Shown piece after piece: positions 8,492 to 15,449 of a stretch of DNA of 64,000 nucleotides. Origin of the DNA: CADEDH01 sp050330635 (GTDB lineage Bacteria > Actinomycetota > Acidimicrobiia > Acidimicrobiales > SZUA-35). Below the pieces are notes generated by a model. That model searched no databases. It saw only the letters and a list, made by a program, of their open reading frames with translations, and had not been told where the DNA came from. The stretch is taken from positions 82,092-146,091 of the forward strand of contig JBHJNQ010000004.1 in assembly GCA_050330635.1 (NCBI GenBank), in the 5' to 3' direction. The stretch's first letter is position 1, and each line of letters begins with the position of its first letter. Position numbers and translations under genes: made by a program.

Positions 8492-8539
8492 CCTGTCGCG
8501 GCGCGCCGTTGACCTGTCGGTGCCGTTGACCTGTCGGTG
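8468..8539. repeat. Tandem repeat over the HNH gene stop codon
   Basis: CCGTTGACCTGTCGGTG occurs at 8468, 8506 and 8523, with a variant at 8485 that carries four extra bases. The stop codon of the HNH gene (8489-8491) is the TGA in the second unit, so the array continues from coding into non-coding DNA. Confidence 0.88.
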
Positions 8540-9020
8540 TTGCTGACCCGCCGGGCGCGTGACAGCCGGCGCCGGGTGTTGAACGCCACCTTGGTTGCGC
8601 ACGCGGGCAGTTGCGCACGCGGGCGGTGTTTGGCGACAGGTTGGGTGAGCAGGTTTTGGTGCTCGCTGGGTTGTCGGGGTGGCCGGGGGTGAGCAGGCTC
8701 GGGGGGTCCCGTACGCGCAAGGACCTGAACCGCCGCGGAGTTGGGGGTGCCGGCCACCCACGGCCACCAAACCAGACGCGGCCTACCCCGAGCCGTCAAC
8801 AACCTCGCCGTCCAAGCCCTCGTCGCCGCCAACCACCAACCACAGCATCGTCGACGAATCCTCCACCCGGGCCCGATACTGCTCGGCGACGACAACGCTG
8901 GTGCTCGAAGAAAGACCACGCTCATCCCCTTGATCGACGACCTCGACGCTGCTGAGCCACCTGGGGTCACGCCAAGTCGACACACTCCACGAGCGGTGAC
9001 GTCGCCAACCGTAACCCGCA
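8540..9020. other. Non-coding stretch with no recognisable gene
   Basis: I see no gene here. Open frames on both strands show no conserved motif and no credible start. The stretch holds a 16-bp tandem duplication (8595-8626). On the plus strand at about 8760-8960 the peptide TRRGLPRAVNNLAVQALVAA has a coding-like look and might be the end of a decayed transposase or other gene, but I cannot name it. Confidence 0.5.
8595..8626. repeat. 16-bp tandem duplication
   Basis: TTGCGCACGCGGGCAG (8595-8610) is followed directly by TTGCGCACGCGGGCGG (8611-8626). Confidence 0.85.
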
Positions 9021-9174
9021 TCCGAAGTCACACATCCGAGGGGTCACATGTCCGAGGGGTCACATGTCCGAGGGGTCACATGTCCGAGGGGTCACATGTC
9101 CGAGAGGTCACATGTCCGAGAGGTCACATGTCCGAAGTCAGTCGTCCAACAGGGCAGTCGTCCGAGGTCAGTTG
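9021..9174. repeat. Array of ten 14/16-bp tandem units
   Basis: Units start with TCC(G/A)A at 9021, 9035, 9051, 9067, 9083, 9099, 9115, 9131, 9145 and 9161. Six consecutive 16-mers (9035-9130) read TCCGAGGGGTCACATG or differ by one G to A change. The flanking units are 14 or 16 bases and more diverged. Each 16-mer junction contains the palindrome ACATGT. Units abut with no spacers, so it is not CRISPR. The array lies between the HNH region and the end of the glycan operon. Role unknown. Confidence 0.92.
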
Positions 9175-9244
9175 TCCGACGTGACGCACGACGGCCGGTT
9201 CGGACCAGGCGGCCCCGACGACATCGACGGAGCAGCCCGACCGC

Positions 9245-10264
9245 TCACTCGTGGTCGACGAACAGCCCACTCGTGGCATTCGTGCCGCAGAGGGCATCGG
9301 CGGCCAGGATCACCGCCGCCGCCGTGTAGCTGGAGCGTTCGTCGTCCGGGTAGTGGATGCGTTCCGGGTGGACGATGCCGGTGAAGTACGCACCCCGCTC
9401 GTCCCGCAGCTCCTGAGCCCAGCGGTACAGGTCGAGGGCCCGGGTCCGGTCACCGGCCGCCAGGGCCGCCATTGCGCACTCGCAGGTCTCCGCCGCCGTC
9501 ACCCATGGCCGATCGGAGACGCAGCGCACCCCCCGCTCCTCCATCACGAACTCGTCCCAACGGTCGATCATCCGCTTCGTGGCGTCGTCGCCGGTGACGG
9601 CTCCTGTCAACACCGGGTAGTACCAGTCCATCGCCCACCGGTCCTTCGGCTCGAACGCCTCGGGCTGATTGACGATCACCTCCACCAGCCGCCGGCGGGC
9701 CGCCCCCCATCTCTGGGCCTCGGCCTCCGCCCCGACCACCTCGGCCAGCCGCACCGCGCACGTCAGGCTGTGCCCGACCGACGACGACCCGGTCAGGAGC
9801 GCATAGCTCCACGGCATCCCGTCCGGCTTGCGGGCCCAGATGATCTCCCCCCGCCTCGTCTGCAGGTCCAACACGAACTCCATGGCCCGGGCCACCACCG
9901 GGAACAGCCGTTCGGCGAAACCCTCGTCGCCGGTGACCAGAAGGTGGTGCCACACCCCGGTGGCCACATAGGCCACGCAGTTGACGTCGAGCTTGGCGTC
10001 CTCGATCCCGTCGGCCAGGTAGTAGTTGTGCCAGCTCCCGTCGGGCCGCTGCCGGTCCACCAACCAGTCGTAGGCCCGTTCGGCCCGCTCCACCCGACCC
10101 ATGGTGGCCAGCGCCATCGCCGCCTCCACATGGTTCCACGGATCGGCGTGCCCCCCCGGGAACCACTGGATCATGCCGTTGGGCAACTGGACCGCCTCGA
10201 TCGTGTCGGCCGTGGCGTGCAGTTCGTCGGCGGTGACGATGCCCGGCACCCGAGGGTCGTTCAT
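9245..10264 (-). CDS. Six-hairpin (alpha/alpha-barrel) glycosidase- or prenyltransferase-like protein
   Basis: A 339-residue cytoplasmic protein, usually annotated as prenyltransferase or squalene-cyclase-like because of repeated helix pairs. Examples are GMIQWFPGGHADPWNHVEAA near residue 30, YDWLVDRQRPDGSWHNYY near 65, GRRG-type helices, and WAMDWYYPVLTGAV near 215. Trp/Asp/Gly-rich loops repeat about every 45-50 residues, as in six-hairpin glycosidases and (alpha/alpha)6 barrels. The ATG at 10264 overlaps the methyltransferase stop (ATGA) and follows a purine-rich GGTGGCGGC. It is the last gene of an operon with a GT4 glycosyltransferase and a methyltransferase, so a role in trimming or building a glycan or glycolipid is likely. 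The reaction cannot be assigned. Confidence 0.72.
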   Translation of the reverse strand: MNDPRVPGIVTADELHATADTIEAVQLPNGMIQWFPGGHADPWNHVEAAMALATMGRVERAERAYDWLVDRQRPDGSWHNYYLADGIEDAKLDVNCVAYVATGVWHHLLVTGDEGFAERLFPVVARAMEFVLDLQTRRGEIIWARKPDGMPWSYALLTGSSSVGHSLTCAVRLAEVVGAEAEAQRWGAARRRLVEVIVNQPEAFEPKDRWAMDWYYPVLTGAVTGDDATKRMIDRWDEFVMEERGVRCVSDRPWVTAAETCECAMAALAAGDRTRALDLYRWAQELRDERGAYFTGIVHPERIHYPDDERSSYTAAAVILAADALCGTNATSGLFVDHE

Positions 10265-11019
10265 GCCGCCACCTTGCCGGCGGCCGCCGCCGGTCGATCG
10301 GCGTACACCACGAGACTCTTGCCCAACACCGGGTTGAGGACCCTGTCCGCGGTCCGGGTCAACGCCGGGCCCTCGACGATGTCCCACGTCAACAGCCGGA
10401 GGTAGGCCCGAACGAGCGGATTGCGGTCGTTGTCCAAGCCCACGGCGCACTTCAGCCACCAGTACGGGCTGTGCAGCGCATGGGCCCGGTGGTGGTCACG
10501 CACCTCGAAGCCGGCGGCCTCGAGCTTCGTGTCGAGCTCCGGGCGATGATAGATCCGGACGTGCCCGCCGACGCTCCTCGGGGCGTGATAGCCCTCGTTG
10601 AGCCACCAGCACACCTGCTCCGGCAGGGCCGCCGGCACCGTCGCCGCCAGCCGCCCCCCGGGGCGCAACACGCGGAACAGCTCCCCCAACACGCCCAGAT
10701 CATCCGGGACGTGTTCCAACACCTCGGAGGCGATGACCCGGTCGAACGACCCGTCGGCGAACGGCAGCCGCCGCCCGTCGCCCCGTACGGTGGCCGTCTC
10801 GACCGCCCTCGACCCACCGTCGCCCCCCAGCTCGCCGTCCGCCACCATGGCGGCAAACGTGGCCGCCGTCGACGCCAGCTCGTCCGCCGACAGGTCCACC
10901 GCCACCACGTCGGCCCCCCGCCGGGCCGTCTCGAAGGCGTGGCGGCCGAAGCCCGCCCCCAGGTCGAGCACGACCATCCCCGGCCGCAGACCCAGGCGCT
11001 CGTAGTCGATGGTCAGCAT
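10261..11019 (-). CDS. Class I SAM-dependent methyltransferase (Methyltransf_11 type)
   Basis: A 252-residue protein with a complete SAM-binding fold: VVLDLGAGFGRHAFETARRG (motif I, about 17-36), VVAVDLSADEL (motif II), LPFADGSFDRVIASEVLEHV (motif IV, about 85-104) and LRPGGRLAATVPA. The C-terminal half is longer than in simple small-molecule enzymes and includes Trp/His-rich stretches. The start at 11019 shares one base with the stop of the glycosyltransferase gene (TGATG) and its own stop overlaps the next gene (ATGA). This gives a strictly coupled three-gene unit. The likely substrate is the glycan or glycolipid made by the neighbours, comparable in gene content to the mycobacterial methylated-polysaccharide loci (inference). 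Confidence 0.85.
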   Translation of the reverse strand: MLTIDYERLGLRPGMVVLDLGAGFGRHAFETARRGADVVAVDLSADELASTAATFAAMVADGELGGDGGSRAVETATVRGDGRRLPFADGSFDRVIASEVLEHVPDDLGVLGELFRVLRPGGRLAATVPAALPEQVCWWLNEGYHAPRSVGGHVRIYHRPELDTKLEAAGFEVRDHHRAHALHSPYWWLKCAVGLDNDRNPLVRAYLRLLTWDIVEGPALTRTADRVLNPVLGKSLVVYADRPAAAAGKVAA

Positions 11020-12395
11020 CAGCGGCGTCCTCTCACCCGGCGGGCAGCGGCCGCCCGGGCGACGGCGGCCCGCCCCACGGGCCCCGAACCGACCCCCGAT
11101 CCGCCATGCCCCGATCCCCACTTCTCGTCCCGGCGCCACATGGCCAGCACCTCACGGTACTGGGCCACCGTCGCCTCCGCCGTCCGCCGCCACGTGTACA
11201 AGCGGCTGACCCGTTCCCGACCGGCGGCCCCGATCCGTGCCCGCAACTCCGGGTCGTCGAGTCCCCGCCGGAGGGCGGCGGCCAACGAGTCGACGTCCCC
11301 CGGCGCGCACCGCAGCACCGTCTCACCATCGACGCCGGTGACCTCCGGGAGCGCCCCCCCGCTCGTCGCCACCAGCGGGGTCGCCGACGCCATGGCCTCC
11401 ACGGCCGGTAACGAGAACCCCTCGTACAACGAGGGGACGACCGCCAGCTCCGACTCGGCGTACAACTCCACGATCCGCTCGTCGGGCACGCCCGTCACGA
11501 ACGTCACGGCGTCGCCCAGACCGAGGCGTTCGATAAGCGCCGCCGCCGGCCCGCCCTCCTTGGCCCGCCCGATCACGGTCAGGCTCACGTCGCGCTCGGT
11601 CCGCACCTTCGCCATCGCCTCCAGCAGGAACCGCAGGCCCTTCAGCTCGACGTCGGCGCTGGCGGTCGTGATGAGCCGACCGGGTATGCGGGACACGCCG
11701 GGCAGGGGGCGGAACAGGTCGGGGTCGACCCCGACGTGCACGAGCCGCATCCGGTCCCGGTCGACCCCCATGTCGGTGTGGATGTCGTCGATCGAGTTCT
11801 CCGACACGACCACGATGCGAGGCATGTGGCGGGCCACCCGGCCCTGCATCTTCACGAAGCTGTACCAACGGGCCGTACTCAGCCGCTTGCGCCACGTGGG
11901 GGCGGCCGCCATCTCGAGGCGCCGGTCGACCGTGATCGGGTGATGCAGGGTGACCACCGTCGGCAGGAGCCGGTCGATAGCCAGCACCCCGTAGCCGAGG
12001 CACTGGTTGTCGTGTACGACGTCGAAGTCGTCCACCCGGTCGCGCAGCGCCCGATGGGCCCGGAGGCTGAACGCCAACGGCTCCGAGAAGGTGCCCAGCG
12101 AGAACTGGGAGATCTCGACGAAGTCGGGAAGCGTCTTGATCTCCCAGTAGGCGGGGAATCGACCGGGGAAATGGTCGTTGAAGATGTCAAGGCTGGGCAG
12201 TCGCTGCAGCCCGACCCGCTCGTCGAGCACGGGGTAGGGTTGGCCCGAGAACACCTCGACCCGGTGGCCCAGGTCGGCCAGGGCCTTCGTCAGGTGACGG
12301 GTGTAGATGCCCTGGCCGCCAACCGTCGGCTTCGAACGGTACGAGAGGTAGGCGAGGCGTAGTGGCCGTTGCTCTGACGGGTCCGCTGGTGGCAT
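11019..12395 (-). CDS. Glycosyltransferase family 4 protein
   Basis: A 458-residue GT-B enzyme that transfers a sugar from an NDP-sugar to an unknown acceptor. The N-terminal Rossmann half begins LRLAYLSYRSKPTVGGQGIY, the acceptor-side motif with GGQG and HLTKALADLGHRVEVFSG. The GT4 donor domain has TTASADVELKGLRFLLEA (the usual R-x-x-x-x-K-G region) and the E-x7-E motif near PSLYEGFSLPAVEAMA (about 360-385). An SD-like AGAGG precedes the ATG at 12395. A far longer open frame runs upstream, overlapping dtd antisense, but has no homology. It is the first gene of the glycan operon and is divergent from dtd. Confidence 0.88.
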   Translation of the reverse strand: MPPADPSEQRPLRLAYLSYRSKPTVGGQGIYTRHLTKALADLGHRVEVFSGQPYPVLDERVGLQRLPSLDIFNDHFPGRFPAYWEIKTLPDFVEISQFSLGTFSEPLAFSLRAHRALRDRVDDFDVVHDNQCLGYGVLAIDRLLPTVVTLHHPITVDRRLEMAAAPTWRKRLSTARWYSFVKMQGRVARHMPRIVVVSENSIDDIHTDMGVDRDRMRLVHVGVDPDLFRPLPGVSRIPGRLITTASADVELKGLRFLLEAMAKVRTERDVSLTVIGRAKEGGPAAALIERLGLGDAVTFVTGVPDERIVELYAESELAVVPSLYEGFSLPAVEAMASATPLVATSGGALPEVTGVDGETVLRCAPGDVDSLAAALRRGLDDPELRARIGAAGRERVSRLYTWRRTAEATVAQYREVLAMWRRDEKWGSGHGGSGVGSGPVGRAAVARAAAARRVRGRR

Positions 12396-12593
12396 GTGGG
12401 GGGTTCCTCTCGGGGCACCGAACGACCCGTGGGGAGAGGTCGCCCGACCAGCGGGAGCTGGCGTCGAGTGCGGACCGGCCGGACCGGACCTCACGGTGTA
12501 AGGCATCAACGGTGTCAGGGTAGGGAGGGTTCCCGCCGGTCCGGCTCGTCGAGCGGGTTCGTCGACCCCCGACCGGTGGTGACCGGGTGCCCG

Positions 12594-12599
12594 TAGCAT
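12594..12599 (+). promoter_or_regulatory. Probable -10 element of dtd
   Basis: TAGCAT stands nine bases before the dtd ATG, a slightly longer gap than in most leaderless genes here. Confidence 0.35.
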
Positions 12600-12608
12600 C
12601 GGCTTCCT

Positions 12609-13049
12609 ATGCGCGCCGTGGTGCAACGGGTGACCGAAGCCTCCGTCACGGTAGACGGTCGCGTCGTCGGTTCCATCGGCGCCGGCCTGTGCGTGCTGGT
12701 GGGCGTCACCCACGGCGACGACGAGGTCGCGGCCGACAAGCTGGCCGGTCGGCTGGCCAAGCTCCGCGTCTTCGGCGACGACCATGGCAAGATGAACCGC
12801 TCCGTGCGGGACATCCGAGGCGAGGTCCTGATCGTCAGCCAGTTCACCCTCTACGGCGACACCCGCCGGGGCAACCGTCCCGGCTACAGCGACGCCGCCG
12901 CCCCGGAGCGGGCCGAACCCCTCGTCGCCCGGGTCGCCGACGAGCTACGGGTCACATGGGAGCTGCCGGTCGCCACCGGCGTCTTCGGGGCCGACATGGA
13001 CGTCCGCCTCCTCAACCAGGGCCCGGTCACGCTCGTGCTCGACATCTAG
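12609..13049 (+). CDS. dtd: D-aminoacyl-tRNA deacylase
   Basis: A 146-residue cytoplasmic enzyme that removes D-amino acids wrongly attached to tRNA. Full family length. The two active-site signatures are present: LIVSQFTLYGDTRRGNRPGY (about 76-95) and the C-terminal Gly-cis-Pro loop in LLNQGPVTLVLDI (about 134-146). MRAVVQRVTEASVTV at the start is also typical. The ATG at 12609 has no good SD and may be read from a very short leader. A strong hairpin follows the stop. Confidence 0.96.
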   Translation: MRAVVQRVTEASVTVDGRVVGSIGAGLCVLVGVTHGDDEVAADKLAGRLAKLRVFGDDHGKMNRSVRDIRGEVLIVSQFTLYGDTRRGNRPGYSDAAAPERAEPLVARVADELRVTWELPVATGVFGADMDVRLLNQGPVTLVLDI

Positions 13050-13067
13050 GGCGGTCCCGATCGCTCC

Positions 13068-13099
13068 CGGCGGACCGGAGCCGGGCAACCGGTCCGCCG
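13068..13099. terminator. Bidirectional hairpin between dtd and the TetR gene
   Basis: CGGCGGACCGG (13068-13078) and CCGGTCCGCCG (13089-13099) form a perfect 11-bp stem with a 10-base loop. It lies between converging genes. There is no T-tract, as is common in GC-rich actinobacteria. Confidence 0.6.
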
Positions 13100-13134
13100 T
13101 TCCGAGCGGGGCGCGGCAGCGTCCGCTCTCGGGG

Positions 13135-13818
13135 TCACGGCTCGGACCGATCCTGGGGTTGTTGGACCGGTGTGGCCTGCTGGACCTGGTGAAGCTGTTC
13201 GCCCCAACGCTGCGTCTCTTCGGCGGTGTTGACGGCGAAGCGGCCGGAGGCGATCGAGTGACGCACCCGCTGACGCACCTCTTCCTGCTCCTCGTCGGTC
13301 ACCCCCGCCACCAGGAACAGGAAGGGCTCGAGCGCCAGCCAACCCAGCTGGGTCGCCGTGCCCTGAGCCAGCTGGACCTTCAGGTCGATGTTCGGCTCCT
13401 CCAACCCGAAATGGCGGGTGAGGTTCTCGAGGACGGTGCGCGACACCGACACCCCGTCGGTCACCTCCACCCCGGCCAGTTCGATGTCCCCCTCGATCGT
13501 GGCCCGCACGGCGGCCCGCCAGTAGCGCTGATCATCGACGGGGACGGCCAGCGGCGGTGGTACGGGACGGCCGCCGGCCAACGCCAGCACGGCCTGGTGG
13601 TGCTTGGTCGCCATGTGACTCATGGCGGCCCGGAGGAGGGCCCGCTTGCTGCCGAAGTAGTGGTGGACCTGGGCGTGGTTGACGCCGGCCCGGGCCGCGA
13701 TGTCACGTACCGTGGTCGCCCGGGGACCGAGGTCGGCCAGCAGGTCGCTGGCTGCCTCGATCAACGCCGCCTCGACCGCCTCGCGGCCCTTGGCTCGGGG
13801 ACCGTTCGTTTCGGACAT
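13135..13818 (-). CDS. TetR family transcriptional regulator
   Basis: A 227-residue DNA-binding repressor. The N-terminal helix-turn-helix is classical: LIEAASDLLADLGPRATTV, then DIAARAGVNHAQVHHYFGSK (about 40-59) leading into RALLRAAMSHM. The C-terminal ligand domain is unassigned and has acidic and hydrophobic helices. The ATG at 13818 is preceded at nine bases by TAAGGT. The gene is divergent from the TauD-type dioxygenase gene, and the 229-bp shared region contains GGTCACC and GGTGTCACC half-palindromes at about 13839-13860 that could be its operator. Control of the dioxygenase gene is the natural guess but not shown. Confidence 0.88.
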   Translation of the reverse strand: MSETNGPRAKGREAVEAALIEAASDLLADLGPRATTVRDIAARAGVNHAQVHHYFGSKRALLRAAMSHMATKHHQAVLALAGGRPVPPPLAVPVDDQRYWRAAVRATIEGDIELAGVEVTDGVSVSRTVLENLTRHFGLEEPNIDLKVQLAQGTATQLGWLALEPFLFLVAGVTDEEQEEVRQRVRHSIASGRFAVNTAEETQRWGEQLHQVQQATPVQQPQDRSEP

Positions 13819-14047
13819 GAGTGGCGCACCTTACCCAACGGTCACCGCTGGTGTCACCTTGGGGCTCAGGTCGAGGACTACCGCCGCAACCGGAAACCTC
13901 GTGGCGGGGGCGAGTCCCGGCGAGGACACGGCGCAGCGGTCGAGTTGGCCCCTCGAGGGTTCGGTTCCTGAATTCGACGCTCTTGCCGCCGCTCCGAGGC
14001 GATCGGCATCAGGCGCGAGGCCGTGGAGGGCGTGCTTGGCGTCCGAG

Positions 14048-15013
14048 ATGGACGAGGGGTACGATTTTCTCTTGGCGAAGCTCCGGGTACGATCCCTGGC
14101 CGACGCTCCGTTCGGGGCCGTTGTGACCGGCCTCGATGCCTGCGCCATCTCCGGCGCCGACCGCGATGTCATTTGGCAGGCCTACCGGGAACGCCATGGC
14201 CTGCTCTGCTTCGTCTTCGATCGACCACTCCACGCCGCCGAGCTGCACGCCCTCACGGCGGTGTTCGGTGAGAGCGAGTTCGCCCCAGGGCTGATCAACG
14301 GCATCGGCAAGCGGCCGCCGCCCGGCGAGGAGAACCGGACGGTCGACGAGCAGGTCGCCGCGTTGCGGGCCAACGGCGAGGACCCCTATCTCACGTTCCT
14401 CGGAAATGTCGACCGGCACATGCTGGTCAAGAAGGAGCGTCCGCCCGAGTTCTTCGGCGAGTGGGAGTGGCACACCGACATGTCCTACATCGAGGTGCCG
14501 CCGACGTTCAGCCTGCTCCATGCGCGCCAGGTGCCGTCCCGGGGTGGCGATACGTGGTTCTGCAGCCAGGTCATGGCCGCAGCCGGGCTTACCGGGGAAC
14601 TGCGCCGCCGGATCATCGGCCGCACGATCAAGCACGACTCCACCTACGGAAGCAGCGGTTTGCTCCGGCCCGGCATGACCCCGCCGCCGTCGCCGGTCGA
14701 GGCGATCGGGCAGAGCCATCCCATTCTGCGGATCGTCCCCAGCACCGGCGAAGAGGCGCTGTTCCTCGGGCGCCGCACCAACGGGTACGTGAACGGGCTG
14801 CCGCTCGCCGAGAGCGAAGCGCTGCTCGACGAGCTCTGGGCCCACGCCACCCGGCCCGAGTTCGTCTATCGCCACGCGTGGACCCCCGGCGAGGTCGTGG
14901 TGTGGGACAACCGAATGCTGCTGCACAAACGCGACCCCTTCGATCCGGCCGAGATCCGGCTCATGTGGCGCACTCAGACCAAGGGCGAGCCGGTCGTGGC
15001 CGCCTCCCGTTGA
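14048..15013 (+). CDS. TauD/TfdA family Fe(II)/2-oxoglutarate-dependent dioxygenase
   Basis: A 321-residue enzyme that hydroxylates an organic substrate using Fe(II), oxygen and 2-oxoglutarate. The metal triad is visible: His and Asp in GEWEWHTDMSYIEVPPTF (about 141-146) and the distal His in WDNRMLLHKRDPFD (about 295-308), followed by the 2-oxoglutarate-binding Arg in EIRLMWRTQ. YRERHGLLCFVFDRPL and FLGRRTNGYVNGLP are also typical of the family. The start is placed at the ATG at 14048, just before MDEGYDFLLAKLRV. No clear SD is seen and the frame is open well upstream, so a start inside 13990-14048 is possible. The substrate is unknown; taurine is not implied. Confidence 0.85.
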   Translation: MDEGYDFLLAKLRVRSLADAPFGAVVTGLDACAISGADRDVIWQAYRERHGLLCFVFDRPLHAAELHALTAVFGESEFAPGLINGIGKRPPPGEENRTVDEQVAALRANGEDPYLTFLGNVDRHMLVKKERPPEFFGEWEWHTDMSYIEVPPTFSLLHARQVPSRGGDTWFCSQVMAAAGLTGELRRRIIGRTIKHDSTYGSSGLLRPGMTPPPSPVEAIGQSHPILRIVPSTGEEALFLGRRTNGYVNGLPLAESEALLDELWAHATRPEFVYRHAWTPGEVVVWDNRMLLHKRDPFDPAEIRLMWRTQTKGEPVVAASR

Positions 15014-15067
15014 TCCCGCAGCTGGCTGTGAACGGCGATCCCGTCCCGACACGCCGTTCGCACCGTT

Positions 15068-15139
15068 GATCAGACCATTGATCAGACCATCGATCAGACC
15101 GTTGATCAGACCATCGATCAGACCATCGATCAGACCATT
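15068..15139. repeat. Six-unit 12-bp tandem array
   Basis: GATCAGACC followed by ATT, ATC or GTT occurs six times (15068, 15080, 15092, 15104, 15116, 15128). Adjacent units create TGATCA or CGATCA at each junction. It follows the dioxygenase stop by 54 bases. Confidence 0.92.
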
Positions 15140-15329
15140 GACAGGCCGGGTGCCCCTGGACCGGGCACAGACCCGGTCGAGCGGGTGACCGGGGCCTCGT
15201 CGGCGTGGACGGCGTGCAGCGACCCGTCCGCTGGTGCACCGACGCCGAGCCGGGCGTCGACCAGCCCACGATCGCGACGACCGACCCCATACCGGGAGCC
15301 CGCCCACAGCTACATCGTCGGGCAGTAGC

Positions 15330-15335
15330 TAGGGT
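15330..15335 (+). promoter_or_regulatory. -10 element of the DUF2510 gene, next to an inverted repeat
   Basis: TAGGGT begins at the last base of an inverted repeat (AGCTAC at 15308, GTAGCT at 15325), so a protein bound to the repeat would cover the promoter. It would give a leader of about 108 bases. Confidence 0.35.
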
Positions 15336-15449
15336 CGTAGCCGACCAGGGAACCGACGCCGTGCCGCCGGCGTTCACCTTGGGAGGACGACCGACCGTCG
15401 TCGGGAGATGGAGGGCCTACGGGCTCTGGCGAGCGCAGGGGACACGATC

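Larger units (their letters stand above)
15014..15449. other. 436-bp intergenic region: repeat array and promoter
   Basis: The region holds the 12-bp repeat array (15068-15139) and, nearer the DUF2510 gene, a promoter-like block. An inverted pair AGCTAC (15308-15313) and GTAGCT (15325-15330) runs into the -10-like TAGGGT (15330-15335). I see no gene on either strand; the minus-strand frame across the array only repeats a Gly-Leu-Ile-Asp/Asn pattern made by the array. Confidence 0.6.

Noticed and set aside
8741..8960. Possible transposase end in the non-coding stretch
   Set aside because: A short coding-like peptide is seen, but there are no transposase motifs or terminal repeats.
8278..9021. 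Minus-strand frame after the HNH gene
   Set aside because: It overlaps the HNH gene and repeats, and shows no known domain or credible start.
9021..9174. Repeat array as a CRISPR
   Set aside because: The units abut directly with no unique spacers, are 14-16 bases, and no cas genes are near.
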